Position numbers and translations under genes: made by a program. Below the pieces are notes generated by a model. It ran no database searches, was not told the origin of the DNA, and saw only the letters and a program-made list of their open reading frames with translations. 64,000 bases of DNA from Smallanthus sonchifolius (taxonomy: Eukaryota > Streptophyta > Magnoliopsida > Asterales > Asteraceae): contig CM042021.1 of assembly GCA_023525975.1 (NCBI GenBank), positions 102,469,501-102,533,500 of the forward strand. The letters run 5' to 3'. Of the stretch, positions 1 through 12,579 are shown one piece after another (the stretch's first letter is position 1; every line of letters begins with the position of its first letter).

Positions 1-2524
1 TATGCGTACAATGCTTATGTGTCATGTGCCCTGCCATAATTCATGTAATGACATAACCCATGAGACCATGCACCCTTTAATTATACTAACAACCAATAAC
101 CCACAACTAATGTGACCATATGCATACAATGCTTATGTGTCATGTGGGCATGAGCATGCCGGCCACTACAAACCATGACCCTGCCATAATCCTTGTAATG
201 ATATAATCCATGCAACCATGCACCCTTTAATTATACTAACAACCAATAACCAACAACTAATGTGACCATATGCATACAATGCTTATGTGTCATGTGGGCA
301 TGGGCATGCCGGCCACTATAACCCATGACCCGGCCATAATCCTAGCTTGTAATACCATAATACATGCGACCACACACCCTTTAATTATACTAACAACCAA
401 TAACCCATAACTAATGTGAGCATATGCATACAATGCTTATGTGTCATGTGGGCATGGGCATGCCGACCTCTACAACCCATGATCTGGCCATAATCCTAGC
501 TTGTAATGCCATAATCCATGTGACCATTCCTTTCATTATACTAACAACCAATAACCCACAACTAATGTGACCTATGCATACAATGCTTATGTGGGCATGG
601 GCATGCCGACCACTACAACTAATGACCCTGCCATAATATTTGTAATGCCATAACCCATGCGACCATGCGTCCTTTAATTATACTAACAACCAATAACCCA
701 CAACTAATGTGATCATATGCATACAATACTTATGTGTCATTTGGGCATGGGCATGCCGGCCATAACAACCCATGACCCGGCCATAATCCTTGTAATGCCA
801 TAACCCATGCGACCATTCAACCTTTAATTATACTAACAACCAATAACCCACAACTAATATGACCATTTGCTTATAATTCTTATGTGTCTTGTGGGCATGG
901 GCTTGTTGGATACTATAACACATGACAAGGCCGTAATCCTTGTAATGCCATAACCCATGTGATCATGCACCATGGGACCATGCACCCTTTAATTATTATA
1001 ACAACCAATAACCCACAACTAATTTGGCCATATGCATACAATGCTTTTGTGTCATGTGGGCATGAGCATGCCGGCCACTACAACCCTTGACCCGACCATA
1101 ATCCTTGTATAGCCATAACCCATGCGACCATGAACCCTTTAATTATACTAACAACCAATAACCCACAACAAATGTGACCATATGCTTATATTGCTTTTGT
1201 GTCATGTGGGCATGGGCATTACAACCCATGACCCGGCCATAATCCTAGCTTGTAATGCCATAACCCAAGCTACAATGCACCTTTTAATTATACTAACAAC
1301 AAATAACCCATAACTAATGTGACCATATGCATACAATGCTTATGTGTTTTTGTGGCATGGGCATGTCGGCCATTACAACAAATGACCATGCCATAACCCT
1401 AGCTTGTAATGCCATAACCCATGCGACAATGAACCATTTAATTATACTAACAACCAATAACCAATAACTGATGTGACCATATGCATACAATGCATATGTG
1501 TCATGTGGGCATGTGCATGCCGGCCACTACAACCCATAACCCCGCCATAAACCTTGTAATGTCGTAACCTATGCGGCCATGCACCTTTAATTATACTAAA
1601 AACCAATAACCCAAAACTAATCTGATCATATGCATACAATGCTTATGTGTCATGTGGGCATGGGCATGTCGGCCACTACAACCCATGACCCGTCCATAAT
1701 CCTTATAATGCCATAACCCATGTGACCATTCAACCTTTAATTATACTAACAATCAATAACGCACAACTAATATGACCATATTATTCAAATGCTTATGTGT
1801 CTTGTGGGCATGGGCTTGCCGGAAACTATTACACATGACTAGGCCGTAATCCATGTAATGCCATAACCCATGTGCCATGCACCGTGTGACCATGCACCAT
1901 TTAATTATTCTAACAACCAATAACCCACAACTAATATGACCATATGCATACAATGCTTATGTGTCATGCGGGCATGAGCAAGCCGGCCACTACAACCCAT
2001 GACACGAGCATAGTCCTTGTATTGCCATAACCCATGTGACCATGCACCCTTTAATTATTCTAACAACCAATAACCCACTACTAATGTGACCATATGCATA
2101 TATTGCTTATGTGTCACGTGGGTATGGGCATGCCGGCAATTAAAACCCATGTCCCGACCAAAATCCTAGCTTGTAATGCCAAAACCCAAGCTACAATGCA
2201 CCTTTTAATTATACTAACAACCAATAACCCATAACTAATGTGACCATATGCATACAATGTTTATGTGTCATGTGGGCATGGCCATGCCGGCCACTACAAC
2301 CCATAACCCGGCCATAATCCTTGTAATGCCACAACCCATGCGGCCATACACCCTTTAATTATACTAACAAGCAATAACCCAATACTAATGTGACCATATG
2401 CATACAATGCTTATGTGTCATGTGGGCATGGGTATGTCGGCCCCTACAACCCATGGCCCAGCCATAATTTTTGTAATGCCATAACCCATGCGGCCATGCA
2501 CCCTTTAATTATAGTAACAACCAA
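1..2524. repeat. 150-bp tandem satellite, block 1
   Basis: Head-to-tail monomers of about 150 bp; the shared TGCATACAAT word recurs at 121, 271 and 425. Two length classes are seen: 150 bp (CCTTGTAATG junction) and 154 bp (CCTAGCTTGTAATG, a 4-bp AGCT-type insertion). The best conserved part is CTTTAATTATACTAACAACC, followed by AATAACCCA. Variant types are arranged in an order that returns in block 2, which shows a higher-order structure. The array is cut at its right edge by element A and resumes at 12575. Antisense ORFs of about 60 codons here arise because 150 is divisible by 3; they are not treated as genes. Confidence 0.97.
2520..2524. repeat. Target-site duplication of element A, left copy
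   Basis: ACCAA directly precedes the TGTAAC LTR end and is repeated exactly at 12575-12579. Confidence 0.95.
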
Positions 2525-3137
2525 TGTAACATTTCTGATTTTAGTATTCATATTTTCAATTCAATGTAATGCATTTCGAACTCAATACTCGTGCACTGTC
2601 TTATTATTTTTCTTACCGTAAACTAAACGCAATGATTCGATACAAATTCGCAAGTTTTACGCAATTATATACATTTAAACACTATGCAAGAAACTATTTA
2701 ATTCAAACTTATCAAACCTGAAAAGTCAAGGACTAAACTAAACCCTAATTATCTAGAAACCCTAATTATAATTACTGGACTCCGTGGTTTAGCCGGAATT
2801 TCAGTCGAAGTCGTCGGAAGCCGTTATCGCCGACGCCGGAACTTTCTTCTACCGCTTTCTATCAATCTGATACTCTCCAAGGTAATTATCACCTTTTTCT
2901 CAGTCGATTTAGTCTTCATAACAAAAGCCCTCTGTTAATTGGGGCTTCCATCATAGAAATCATCCTGAACCGGATTTCTCATTTTAATAAAAATGATTTA
3001 ATCGAATCCATACTTAAACACGATTTACATACAATTAAATTATATGAAAAGACTCGTAATAACTCAATAATCAAAAGCCCTATCAATTCCATCATTTAAA
3101 ATACAAGATTTAACCAATTCGTGTCTGATTCGGAAGA

Positions 3138-3420
3138 GACACGGTCGCGCTAATCATCCAGCGCGGCCGTGCCTCATGTAGCGCGGTCGTGCCGACTAGC
3201 AGCGCGGTCGTGTCCTCTTGTCCAGACCTAGTCATGCCCTCTGGGCTAATCTCTGTTGTGTCTAAGAATCATAGACACGACCGTGCCGAGCTAAGGCACG
3301 GTCGTGCTTCGTGAATTGTCCAAGTTGGCCTCTGTTTGATCAAACCCAGTCGCGTCCCGACTAGCGCGGTCGCGCCCGTGGTTCGAGCGCGGTCGTGTCC
3401 TTCACAGGCACGGTCGTGTC
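3138..3420. repeat. Array of GC-rich palindromic motifs in the A 5' LTR
   Basis: About ten copies of the loose motif GRCRCGGTCGYGYC (or its complement), separated by 10-40 bp. The fullest form, GGCACGGTCGTGCC, is an inverted repeat with 6-bp arms around GT. Forms differ mainly C/T or G/A at CpG positions, which fits decay of a CpG-rich palindrome by deamination. Confidence 0.85.
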
Positions 3421-4009
3421 TAGGTCAGAATCTTGGATCAGAATTATTGTTGTTTTATTTTAATCTGTAAAAATTCCAGATTAAGTTTTTAAATAAAAAT
3501 AGTTAGTTTTATAAGAAAGTATTTGAAAAGATCAAATAATTAATCTTGGAATAAATGAAAAATCATTTAATTAAAAGTTTATAAAATTAAATTTGTTATT
3601 AAACTTTTCATTTAAAACATTTTATTTGTAAGTTACATACTTTATAAATAAATAAATAAAGATTATTTATTTATTCTTCATTTTAAATAAAAACATTTAT
3701 TTATTTATTAAATTACATTTAACACATACTTTATTTTCATAATCAATGATTTTATAAATATTGTATTTTACTATTCAATTCCCAACCTTAATCAAAATGT
3801 TTCAAAAATATTTACTTCAAAACTTTATATATGTTATTCAATACTTTTAAATACAAATCAATAGTTTTATACACAAATTCAACCTTCATTTTTAGACTTA
3901 AACTTTGTGCACATATTTGATTCAATATACATTATTATCTAGGTTAACTCGTGCGTATCAAGGATTCTTATTTTATCTATACTCTTTGTTAGCTACACTT
4001 CCATACCAA

Positions 4010-4462
4010 GTGAGTATTCACAACCCCTTTTTACTCTTTTACACTTTTGGGGTGGAACATGAACTTTATACACATTACACATTTATATTTACACAAACAA
4101 CACAAGTGCAAAATCCTATTTACATACATGTGTGAAAAATTTGAGCTTTGTGCCCGAGTGCTAGTTGTGCTAATCTTTGTGAAAACTTATGTGCAATCAT
4201 TAACTATACAAGCTGATGGTTTTCAATGATAGATCTATTGAGTCTGACAAACCCACCCAAGTGGAGGTGATTGATACCGACAACACAATTTGCATACTAG
4301 TTACAAAGGTTTGGTTGTACTTGATTACACAATAGCTGCTCCCTATAAATGCCTTATTTTATCATGTTTTGTAAATGATTTGTTTTCAACTATATGCTAT
4401 CTATATTCAACTGTGTTATACTCACCAACTTTTTAGTTGACTTTATTTTATTCATGTTTCAG
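4010..4462 (+). other. Predicted intron in the A 5' LTR
   Basis: Donor CAA|GTGAGT at 4010 and acceptor GTTTCAG|G ending at 4462 give 453 bp. A branch-like TTGAC lies about 22 nt before the acceptor, in a T-rich tract that follows CAACTTTTTAG. The same arrangement, 442-470 bp long, occurs in every complete LTR of the window, including the 3' LTR of A (11892-12344). Splicing is inferred from sequence only. Confidence 0.55.
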
Positions 4463-4660
4463 GCCCTAATATGTAAGAATGATTCAAGACGTGCTCAATA
4501 TAGGATTTGGACTTAGCAATTTAAATCAAGAATTCTATGAGTTGTTTTATGTTTCTTTGTTTGAATTTGGTTTGTACTTGGATTATTTGTAATGGAAATT
4601 TGACTTTAATATATTTCAATTTAGTCAACCATGTGCTATGAACAGTCTACATGTCCCGCT

Positions 4661-4679
4661 CCGATGATTCCGCCATCGG
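4661..4679 (+). other. Hairpin at the LTR end before the PBS (A)
   Basis: CCGATG (4661-4666) and CATCGG (4674-4679) form a 6-bp stem 13 bases before the LTR end. In element D the arms are CCGACG and CGTCGG (46918-46936), a paired change that keeps the stem. B has 19225-19243 and E has 62281-62299. Confidence 0.6.
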
Positions 4680-4695
4680 TCGGGGTGTGACAGAT

Positions 4696-4708
4696 TGGTA
4701 TCAGAGCC
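4696..4708 (+). other. Primer-binding site, element A
   Basis: TGGTATCAGAGCC follows the LTR end by three bases and matches the 3' end of plant initiator tRNA-Met, the usual primer of chromoviruses. Confidence 0.93.
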
Positions 4709-5390
4709 TTGGCTATAGGGAATTAGGTTATTAGACACCTTGACCTAGACTATAACTTTAGGACAACCACTTATGCTATGCTTCATGATTATGTGCTATG
4801 TGCTACATGTTATATGTTACATGCTTAGTATGATTACTTATTATTTCATTTTGATGACTTATGTGTTTTAAATCCATGACTTATTAGGATATTTTTAATA
4901 ATTAAATAAATAATATCCTTTCCTATACTCTAAAACCTCATAATATTTCTATCTTCTTTCTATCTTTATCCTTTCTAAGCATGTGGAAAATTCTTGAAGC
5001 AAAAATCTTTAAAAATTTTTATTTCTTCGTTAAGGTTTTTAAACTTGATAAAATTATATGAGGACACGTGCAATCTGGAAGAGTAACACCTGTATTTTGA
5101 GTTTTCTGTCTAGGAAAGCATTTCGCATAAATCCCAATCAACCGAGGGACCCGTATGCTTTCCTGGGAATTCCCGAGATGAGTGTTTACTTATAGGCTAA
5201 AGCATGTCTTCTTGAGAATTATATAAGTTTAATTAACCTTAATGTGCCATGGTATTCAAGTGATTTTGTCACTTTTGAGTACAATCCAAACTAAGAACAT
5301 CTATTTTTATTTTTGTTATCTCATTCTATTAAACCCTATCAAATCTCATAAGTTCTTACAATCTTTCTTGTCTTGTAAAAAATCTGTAGA
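4709..5390 (+). other. Untranslated leader of element A
   Basis: No coding sequence recognised. The first 60 bases after the PBS (around GGTTATTAGACACC and GACCTAGACTATAAC) recur nearly unchanged in all five elements. A low-complexity TATGTGCTA/ATGTTA stretch follows near 4780-4830. The segment containing GGACACGTGCAATCTGG (from about 5062) leads into the conserved hairpin at 5112-5174. Confidence 0.8.
5112..5174 (+). other. Conserved leader hairpin and palindrome (A)
   Basis: AGGAAAGCAT (5112-5121) pairs perfectly with ATGCTTTCCT (5155-5164) across a 33-nt loop, followed at once by the palindrome GGGAATTCCC (5165-5174). Present in B, C and E, and in altered but still paired form in D. A packaging or dimerisation role is plausible but is inference. 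Confidence 0.7.
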
Positions 5391-8300
5391 ATGCCTCCTC
5401 GTCGTGTTCCCGCAACCAACGCCAACACCGACATTGCTGCTATTCTTACCCTATTGGTGACACAACTCACCCAAGCCAATGGTGCCACCAATGGCAACAA
5501 TGGTGGAAATGGAAGCAATAGTGGTAATAATGGTGGAAATGGAGGAAATGGTGGTAACAATCAATCTCAATGCACCTTCAAGCACTTCAACTTGTGCAAT
5601 CTCCTCAAGTTCTTTGGTACCGAAGGAGCTACTGGACTCCTTCAATGGTTTGAAAGCATTAAGAATACCTTTCTCAATAGTGACTGTCCCGACAACCTCC
5701 GTGTTCGTCATGCTACAAGTGTCCTACAAAAACGGGCACTTACATGGTGGAATGGGGAGAAAAGGAATATGGGTGTTGATGTAGCTATGGCCTTACCTTG
5801 GGATGAGGTCAAAAGGCTTATGACCGAGGAGTTCTGCCCTCGAAATGAAGTGAAAAAGTTAGAAGCTGAATTTTGGGATCTTGCCCAAGATAGTGGGGAA
5901 AGCTTAGCATATACAACTCGGTTCCATGAGTTGAGTCTTCTCGTGCCCCACATGGTCACTCCTTTGTCCCGTTGTATCGAAAAGTATATTGGTGGGCTAC
6001 CAAGACAAATCCAAGATACTGTCTTAGGTAGAAATCCTGCTACTCTGGAGGATGCTATTCGTCTATCCGCTACCTTAACTGATAATCATGTGAAAGCTGG
6101 AACTCTTACCAAAAAGGGTTCTAAGAAAGTTTCTGAAACCGTAACCCCTCCTACTCATAACAAAGAAGCCACAACCGAGCCCTCTCGCAACAATAGAAAG
6201 AGGAAGGTTAGAAATTTTGCTGTGGTTACTCCTGCTGTTCCCGTCAACCAAGCTGCACCTATGGTTCAAGCGCCGGCTAAAAAGCCATATGTTGGGATCT
6301 ACCCTCTCTGTGCCACCTGCAATTATCATCATCCTCAAACTATCCCATGTCGCCTTTGTACTCATTGTGGGAGATATGGTCATACTATCAATGTTTGTAG
6401 GGCCAAAGCTCTTGCGGGCCAAGTCAACCCTCCAAACCGAACCGTACCTCAAGTGGCTAATCAAGGTGCTCCCGCCATTGCTAATGGGCGTGCTTGCTAT
6501 GAGTGTGGTGACCCGAACCATTTTCATGATCAATGTCCAAGACGTGCAAATGCTAGACAAGGTGGAGCTCGTGGGCGTGCGTTCAACATAAACGCCAACG
6601 AAGCTCAAGCCAACAACGACGTGGTTAATGGTACGTTCCTTGTTAATAGTCAATATGCCTCCATTTTGTTCGATACCGGTGCCGGTGCCGATAAAAGTTT
6701 TGTGTCACTTAATTTTGAGCCTTTACTTGCAAAGACACGATCCCAATTAGAGAAAACCTTCACCGTTGAAATAGCGAATGGTGACTCCCTTACAATTGAC
6801 TCCATTATTTATGATTGCTCCTTAGAACTAAATGACCATTCATTCCCAATCAACCTTGTTCCAATGCCACTAGGAAGTTTTGATATCATCATAGGCATGG
6901 ATTGGCTATCGAATCATCATGCTGAAGTTATTTGCTTTGAGAAGTGTATTCGATACCTCTACCATCGAGAGAAACGTTGAGAGTTTTTGGTGAAAAGCCT
7001 TGCAAGGGACTGAAGTTGATGTCGTGTACTACCGCTCAAAAGTACTTACGAAAGAAGTACATTGCTTTCTTAGCTCATATTGTTCAAAAGGATGTCAAGG
7101 AGAAGAGTATCCAAGACATTCCGATCATTCGGGATTTCCCCGAAGTTTTTCCTAAGGATTTATCTGGTCTTCCTCCCGTTCGTCAAGTAGAGTTCCGTAT
7201 TGATCTTATACCTGGAGCTAACCCCGTTGCTAGAGCTCCTTATCGTCTTGCACCTTCCGAAATGCAAGAGCTTGCAAGTCAACTTCAAGAGCTCTCCGAC
7301 AAAGGTTTCATTCGCCCAAGTCATTCACCGTGGGGTGCACCCGTCTTATTTGTTAAGAAGAAGGATGGATCATTTCGCATGTGTATTGACTACCAAGAAC
7401 ACAACAAGCTTACTATCAAGAACCGTTATCCTTTACCTACAATCGATGATCTCTTTGATCAACTTCAATGTTCTACTTGTTTCTCAAAGATTGATCTTCG
7501 ATCCGGTTATCATCAGCTTCGTGTTCAAGAAGATGACATTCCTAAGACTGCTTTTCGAACAAGGTAAGGTCATTACGAGTTCATGGTTATGCCTTTCGGG
7601 TTAACTAATGCACCCGCAGTTTTCATGGATCTCATGAATCGTGTGTGCAAACCGTACCTTGATAAATTCGTGATCGTTTTCATTGATAATATCTTAATCT
7701 ATTCCAAGACTAAAGCCGACCATGAAGAACATCTTAGACTGGTTTTGGATCTCTTGAGAAAAGAACAACTATATGCCAAATTCTCCAAATGCGAATTTTG
7801 GCTAAAAGAAGTTCAATTTCTTGGTCACATCGTCAACGACAAGGGTATTCATGTTGATCCTGCTAAGATTGAAACGGTTAAGAATTGGAATGCCCCGAAG
7901 ACTCCTACCGAAGTTCGTTCATTTCTTGGTCTTGCGGGTTATTATCGTCGTTTCATCTCAAACTTCTCAAAGATTGATGTCCCTCTTACCGCTTTGACTC
8001 ACAAGGGTAAAGCTTATGAATGGGGACCGAATCAAGAAGAAGCTTTTCAAACCCTCAAGCAAAAGCTGTGCAATGCTCCCATATTGACTCTCCCCGATGG
8101 AATCGTTGATTTAGTTGTCTATTGTGATGCTTCTAACCAAGGTCTTGGTTGTGTTCTCATGCAACGAGGCAAAGTAATCGCTTATGCATCAAGGCAACTC
8201 AAAGTTCATGAGAAGAATTATACGACGCACGATCTCGAGTTGGGTGCGGTCGTATTCGCGTTAAAGATTTGGAGACATTACCTATATGGCACGAAATGTG

Positions 8301-9944
8301 TGGTGTTCACCGACCACAAAAGTCTTCAACATATTTTCAACCAAAAAGAACTCAATATGAGGCAACGACGTTGGGTCGAACTCCTTAATGACTACGACTG
8401 CGAGATTCGTTACCATCCCGGCAAAGCGAATGTTGTAGCCGATGCTTTGAGTCGAAAGGACCATGTTATGCTTCATTGTGCCCGTATTCAAACCGATATT
8501 CAAACCCGTATCTTAGAAGCTCAACACGTCTCGGTAACCGAGGATAACATGTACGAAGAAATGTCATGTGGTGTTGAACTCCTTCTTGAATCAAAACCCA
8601 ATGGCTTACTCTATTACTTGAACCGTATTTGGGTTCCCGATCGCGACGATCTCCGTGCATTTCTCATGAACGAGGCTCATAATACTCGTTATTCTATTCA
8701 TCCTGGTGCGGATAAAATGTACCAGGATCTTCGCCAACTTTATTGGTGGCCCGGTATAAAGAAAGACAGCTCTTTATGTGGCCAAATGCTTAACCTGTTC
8801 CAAAATCAAAGCCGAACATCAACGTCCATCTGGTTTACTCGAACAACCAGAAATTCCCGTGTGGAAATGGGAGAATATAGCTATGGATTTCATTACCAAG
8901 CTCCCTCGCACCTCGAGTGGATATGATAGTATTTGGGTGATCATTGATCGTCTCACTAAATCCGCTCATTTCTTGCCTATCCGCGAATACTTCAAAGTGG
9001 AGAAACTAGCCCGAATTTACATTGATGAAATTGTGAGCCGTCATGGTGTTCCCGTGAACATAATATCCGATGGAGACGCTCGGTTCACCTCTCGATTTTG
9101 GCAATCTCTCCAAAAGGCTCTTAGTACTCGATTGGATTTGAGCACGGCTTATCATCCGTAAACTGATGGTCAAACCGAGCGAACAATCCAAACTCTTGAA
9201 GACATGCTTAGAGCTTGTGTAATCGATTTTGGTGGCAATTGGGATTCACATCTATCCCTCATTGAGTTTTCTTACAACAATAGCTACCACACAAGTATCA
9301 ACATGGCTCCATTCGAAGCTCTCTATGGTCGCAAGTATCGTTCTCCTATCTGTTGGAACGAGATTGGTGAAGCATAAATCACCGGTCCCGAGTTAATTCA
9401 AGAAACATCCGACAAGATGATTCAAATCCATGACAATATTCGAGTAGCGAGGAGTCGGAAAAAGAGTTATGCCAACAAACGTCGAAAACCCTTGGAATTC
9501 CAAGTCGGTGATCTTGTTCTTCTTAAGGTGTCCCCGTGGAAGGGTGTGATCCGTTTTGGAAAGAAAGGCAAGTTAACACCTCGTTATGTTGGTCCATTTA
9601 AAATCCCTGAAAGGATTGGGAAAGTGGCTTACAAGCTCTAGTTACCTCCATCTCTTGGAAATGTGCATCCTACATTTCATGTATCTAATCTGAAGAAGTG
9701 TCTCGCTGATGAAAATCTCCATATACCGCTTGACTACGTGCGCATTGATGAAACAATGCACTTCGTTGAAAAGCCGGTGGAAATTATGGATCGCTAAGTC
9801 AAACAGCTCAAGCGAAGTCGCATTCCTATTGTCAAAGTTCATTGGGAATCTAAGCGTGGTCCTGAGTTCACTTGGGAACGAGAAGACCAAATGAAGCTCA
9901 AGTACCCTCATCTTTTTATTGATACTGTTGTTTCCTCTAGCTAA
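5391..9944 (+). pseudogene. Element A gag-pol polyprotein, seven lesions
   Basis: Original frame starts MPPRR at 5391 and ends with TAA at 9942-9944. Gag has a Gly/Asn-rich segment, the retrotransposon Gag core (GLLQWFES, WWNGEKR) and two CCHC knuckles. Protease, RT, RNase H, integrase and a chromodomain-like tail follow in that order. Lesions compared with B and C: 1-bp deletion near 6953; TAA at 7565-7567; 2-bp loss near 8767; TAA at 9159-9161; TAA at 9375-9377; TAG at 9639-9641; TAA at 9795-9797. A 6-bp duplication near 6683 makes the protease motif DTGAGA instead of DTGA. The RT catalytic pair reads FIDN instead of FIDD. Clearly inactive. Confidence 0.95.
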
Positions 9945-9960
9945 ATTTCGGGACGAAATT
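9944..9960 (+). other. Hairpin between the gag-pol stop and the PPT (A)
   Basis: AATTTCG-GGA-CGAAATT: perfect 7-bp arms with a 3-nt loop, overlapping the last base of the original stop codon. The same 17 bases occur in B (24503-24519), the upstream part of C (28741-28757), C (36387-36403) and the non-coding end of D (50635-50651). Confidence 0.8.
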
Positions 9961-9970
9961 CTCTCAACAT

Positions 9971-9977
9971 GGGCAGA
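9971..9977 (+). other. Polypurine tract of element A, interrupted
   Basis: GGGCAGA just before the 3' LTR; B and D read GGGGAGA, so one purine has become C. Second-strand priming would likely be weakened (inference). Confidence 0.7.
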
Positions 9978-9978
9978 C

Positions 9979-12574
9979 TGTAACATTTCTGATTTTAGTA
10001 TTCATATTTTCAATTCAATGTAATGCATTTCGAACTCAATACCCGTGCACTGTCTTATTATTTTTCTTACCGTAAACTAAACGCAATGATTCGATACAAA
10101 TTCGCAAGTTTTACGCAATTATATACATTTAAACACTATGCAAGAAACTATTTAATTCAAACTTATCAAACTTGAAAAGTCAAGGACTAAAGTTGAAAAA
10201 TTATCTAGAAACCCTAATTAGCACGGTCGTGCTTCGTCCTGGCACGGTCGCGCCAAGTGCCTCGGCACGACCGCGCGACTGGTCCTGGAGCGATCGCGCC
10301 CGGTGCCTAAGCACGGTCGCGCCTCTCTTGTGCACGGTCGCGCCTGCGTAACAGTCAAAACGTAAATGAGATTCCAAAAACGCTCGATCGTTCGAAGTCA
10401 AACCCGATTTACGTTATACCTTCGTTATCAAAGAAAATATCTTGGTCAATCGCAACTATTACCATCAAAATACAAAACTCCTCTCTAGAAACCGTCGATC
10501 ATTCTCTCAAAACTCAAATCCCTCATTTCGATCAAATTTCTCCCAAGCAGTCAAGGAATCCTTTTCAGCAATCTCCTCTATTATTACTGGACTCCGTGGT
10601 TTAGCCGGAATTGCAGTCGAAGTCGCCGGAAGCCGTTATCGCCGACGCCGGAACTTTCTTCTACCGCTTTCTATCAATCTGATACTCTCCATGGTAATTA
10701 TCACCTTTTTTCTCAGTCAATTTAGTCCTCATAACAAAAGCCCTCTGTTAAATGGGGCTTCCATCATAGAAATCATCCTGAACCGGATTTCTCATTTTAA
10801 TAAAAATGATTTAATCGAATCCATACATAAACACGATTTACATACAATTAAATTATATGAAAAGACTCGTAATAACTCAATAATCAAAAGCCCTATCAAT
10901 TCCATCATTTAAAATACAAGATTTAACCAATTCGTGTCTGATTCGGAAGAGACACGGTCGCGCTAATCATCCGGCGCGGCCGTGCCTCATGTAGCGCGGT
11001 CGTGCCGACTAGCAGCGCGGTCGTGTCCTCCTGTCCAGACCTAGTCATGCCCTCTGGGCTAATCTCTGTTGTGTCTAAGAATCATAGACACGACCGAGCC
11101 GAGCTAAGGCACGGTCGTGCCTCGTGAATTGTCCAAGTTGGCCTCTGTTTGATCAAACCCGGTCGCGTCCCGACTAGCGCAGTCGCGCCCGTGGTTCGAG
11201 CGCGGTCGTGTCCTTCACAGGCGTGGTTCGAGCGCGTCCCGACTAGCGCAGTCGCGCCCGTGGTTCGAGCGCGGTCGTGTCCTTCACAGGCACGGTCGTG
11301 TCTAGGTCAGAATCTTGGATCAGAATTATTGTTGTTTTATTTTAATCTGTAAAAATTCCAGATTAAGTTTTTAAATAAAAATAGTTAGTTTTATAAAAAA
11401 GTATTTGAAAAGATCAAATAATTAATCTTGGAATAAATGGAAAATCATTTAATTAAAAGTTTATAAAATTAAATTTGTTATTAAACATTTCATTTAAAAC
11501 ATTTTATTTGTAAGTTACATACTTTATAAATAAATAAATAAAGATTATTTATTTATATTTCATTTTAAATAAAAACATTTATTTATTTATTAAATTACAT
11601 TTAACACGTACTTTATTTTCATAATCAATGATTTTATAAATATTGTATTTTACTATTCAATTCCCAACCTTAATCAAAATGTTTCAAAAATATTTACTTC
11701 AAAACTTTATATATGTTATTCAATACTTTTAAATACAAATCAATAGTTTTATACACAAATTCAACCTTCATTTTTAGACTTAAACTTTGTGCACATATTT
11801 GATTCAATATATATTATTATCTAGGTTAACTAGTGCGTATCAAGGATTCTTATTTTATCTATACTCTTTGTTAGCTACACTTCCATACCAAGTGAGTATT
11901 CACAACCCCTTTTTACTCTTTTACACTTTTGGGGTGGAACATGAACTTTATACATATTACACATTTACATTTACACAAACAACACAAGTGCAAAATCCTA
12001 TTTACATACATGTGGGCAAAATTTAAGCTTTGTGCCCGAGTGCTCGTTGTGCTAATCTTTGTGAAAACTTATGTGCAATCATTAACTATACAAGCCGACG
12101 GTTTTCAATGATAGATCTATTGAGTCTGACAAACCCACCCAAGTGGAGGTGATTGATACCGACAACACAATTTGCATACTAGTTACAAAGATTTGGTTGT
12201 ACTTGATTACACAATAGCTGCTCCCCAAAAATGACTTATTTTGTCATGTTTTGTAAAGGATTTGTTTTCAACTATATGATATCTATATACAAATGTGTTA
12301 TACTCACCAACTTTTTAGTTGACTTTATTTTATTCATGTTTCAGGCCCTAATATGTGAGAATAATTCAAGACGTGCTCAATATAGGATTTGGACTTAGCA
12401 ATTTAAATCAAGAATTCTATGAGTTGTTTTATGTTTCTTTGTTTGAATTTGGTTTGTACTTGGATTATTTGTAATGGAAATTTGACTTTAATATATTTCA
12501 ATTTAGTCAACCATATGTTATGAACAGTCTACATGTCCCGCCCCGATGATTACGCCATCGGTCGGGGTGTGACA
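9979..12574 (+). repeat. Element A 3' LTR
   Basis: 2596 bp, TGTAAC to GTGACA. It holds both GC-palindrome clusters, 10221-10344 (about six copies) and 10951-11302 (about twelve). The second includes a 69-bp tandem duplication (starts at 11165 and 11234) that is absent from the 5' LTR. The region 10442-10912 is open for 156 codons on the + strand but is ordinary LTR sequence, partly missing from the 5' copy, with no recognisable protein. Predicted intron 11892-12344. Confidence 0.95.
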
Positions 12575-12579
12575 ACCAA
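12575..12579. repeat. Target-site duplication of element A, right copy
   Basis: ACCAA, identical to 2520-2524; the satellite continues as ACCAATAACCC. Confidence 0.95.

Larger units (their letters stand above)
2525..4692 (+). repeat. Element A 5' LTR
   Basis: TG...CA-ended, 2168 bp. Compared with the 3' LTR it lacks about 360 bp, joined near 2768-2771, which corresponds to about 10221-10580 of the 3' copy and removes the upstream GC-palindrome cluster. A downstream GC-palindrome cluster remains at 3138-3420, followed by about 450 bp of A/T-rich sequence, then the predicted intron 4010-4462. No good TATA box was seen; the place equivalent to B's TATAAATA reads TTTAAAATA. Confidence 0.95.
2525..12574 (+). 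mobile_element. Element A: Ty3/gypsy LTR retrotransposon, degenerate full-length copy
   Basis: About 10.05 kb: 5' LTR 2525-4692, iMet-type PBS, leader, broken gag-pol 5391-9944, PPT-like tract, 3' LTR 9979-12574, flanked by perfect 5-bp duplications. The LTRs begin TGTAAC and end GTGACA. The LTR lengths differ (2168 and 2596 bp) because the 5' copy lacks about 360 bp and the 3' copy has a 69-bp tandem duplication. With seven coding lesions it cannot act autonomously. Related to element B, with very similar proteins but clearly diverged LTRs. Confidence 0.96.

Noticed and set aside
1..2524. CRISPR-like regular repeats
   Set aside because: The whole unit repeats with no unique spacers, and the context is a plant satellite with retrotransposons.
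5451..5711. Antisense and other-frame ORFs inside gag-pol of A, B and C
   Set aside because: Shadows of the coding frame, recurring in each copy only because the coding sequence is conserved.
10442..10912. 156-codon ORF in the 3' LTR of element A
   Set aside because: Ordinary LTR sequence, interrupted in the equivalent part of the 5' LTR, no recognisable domain.
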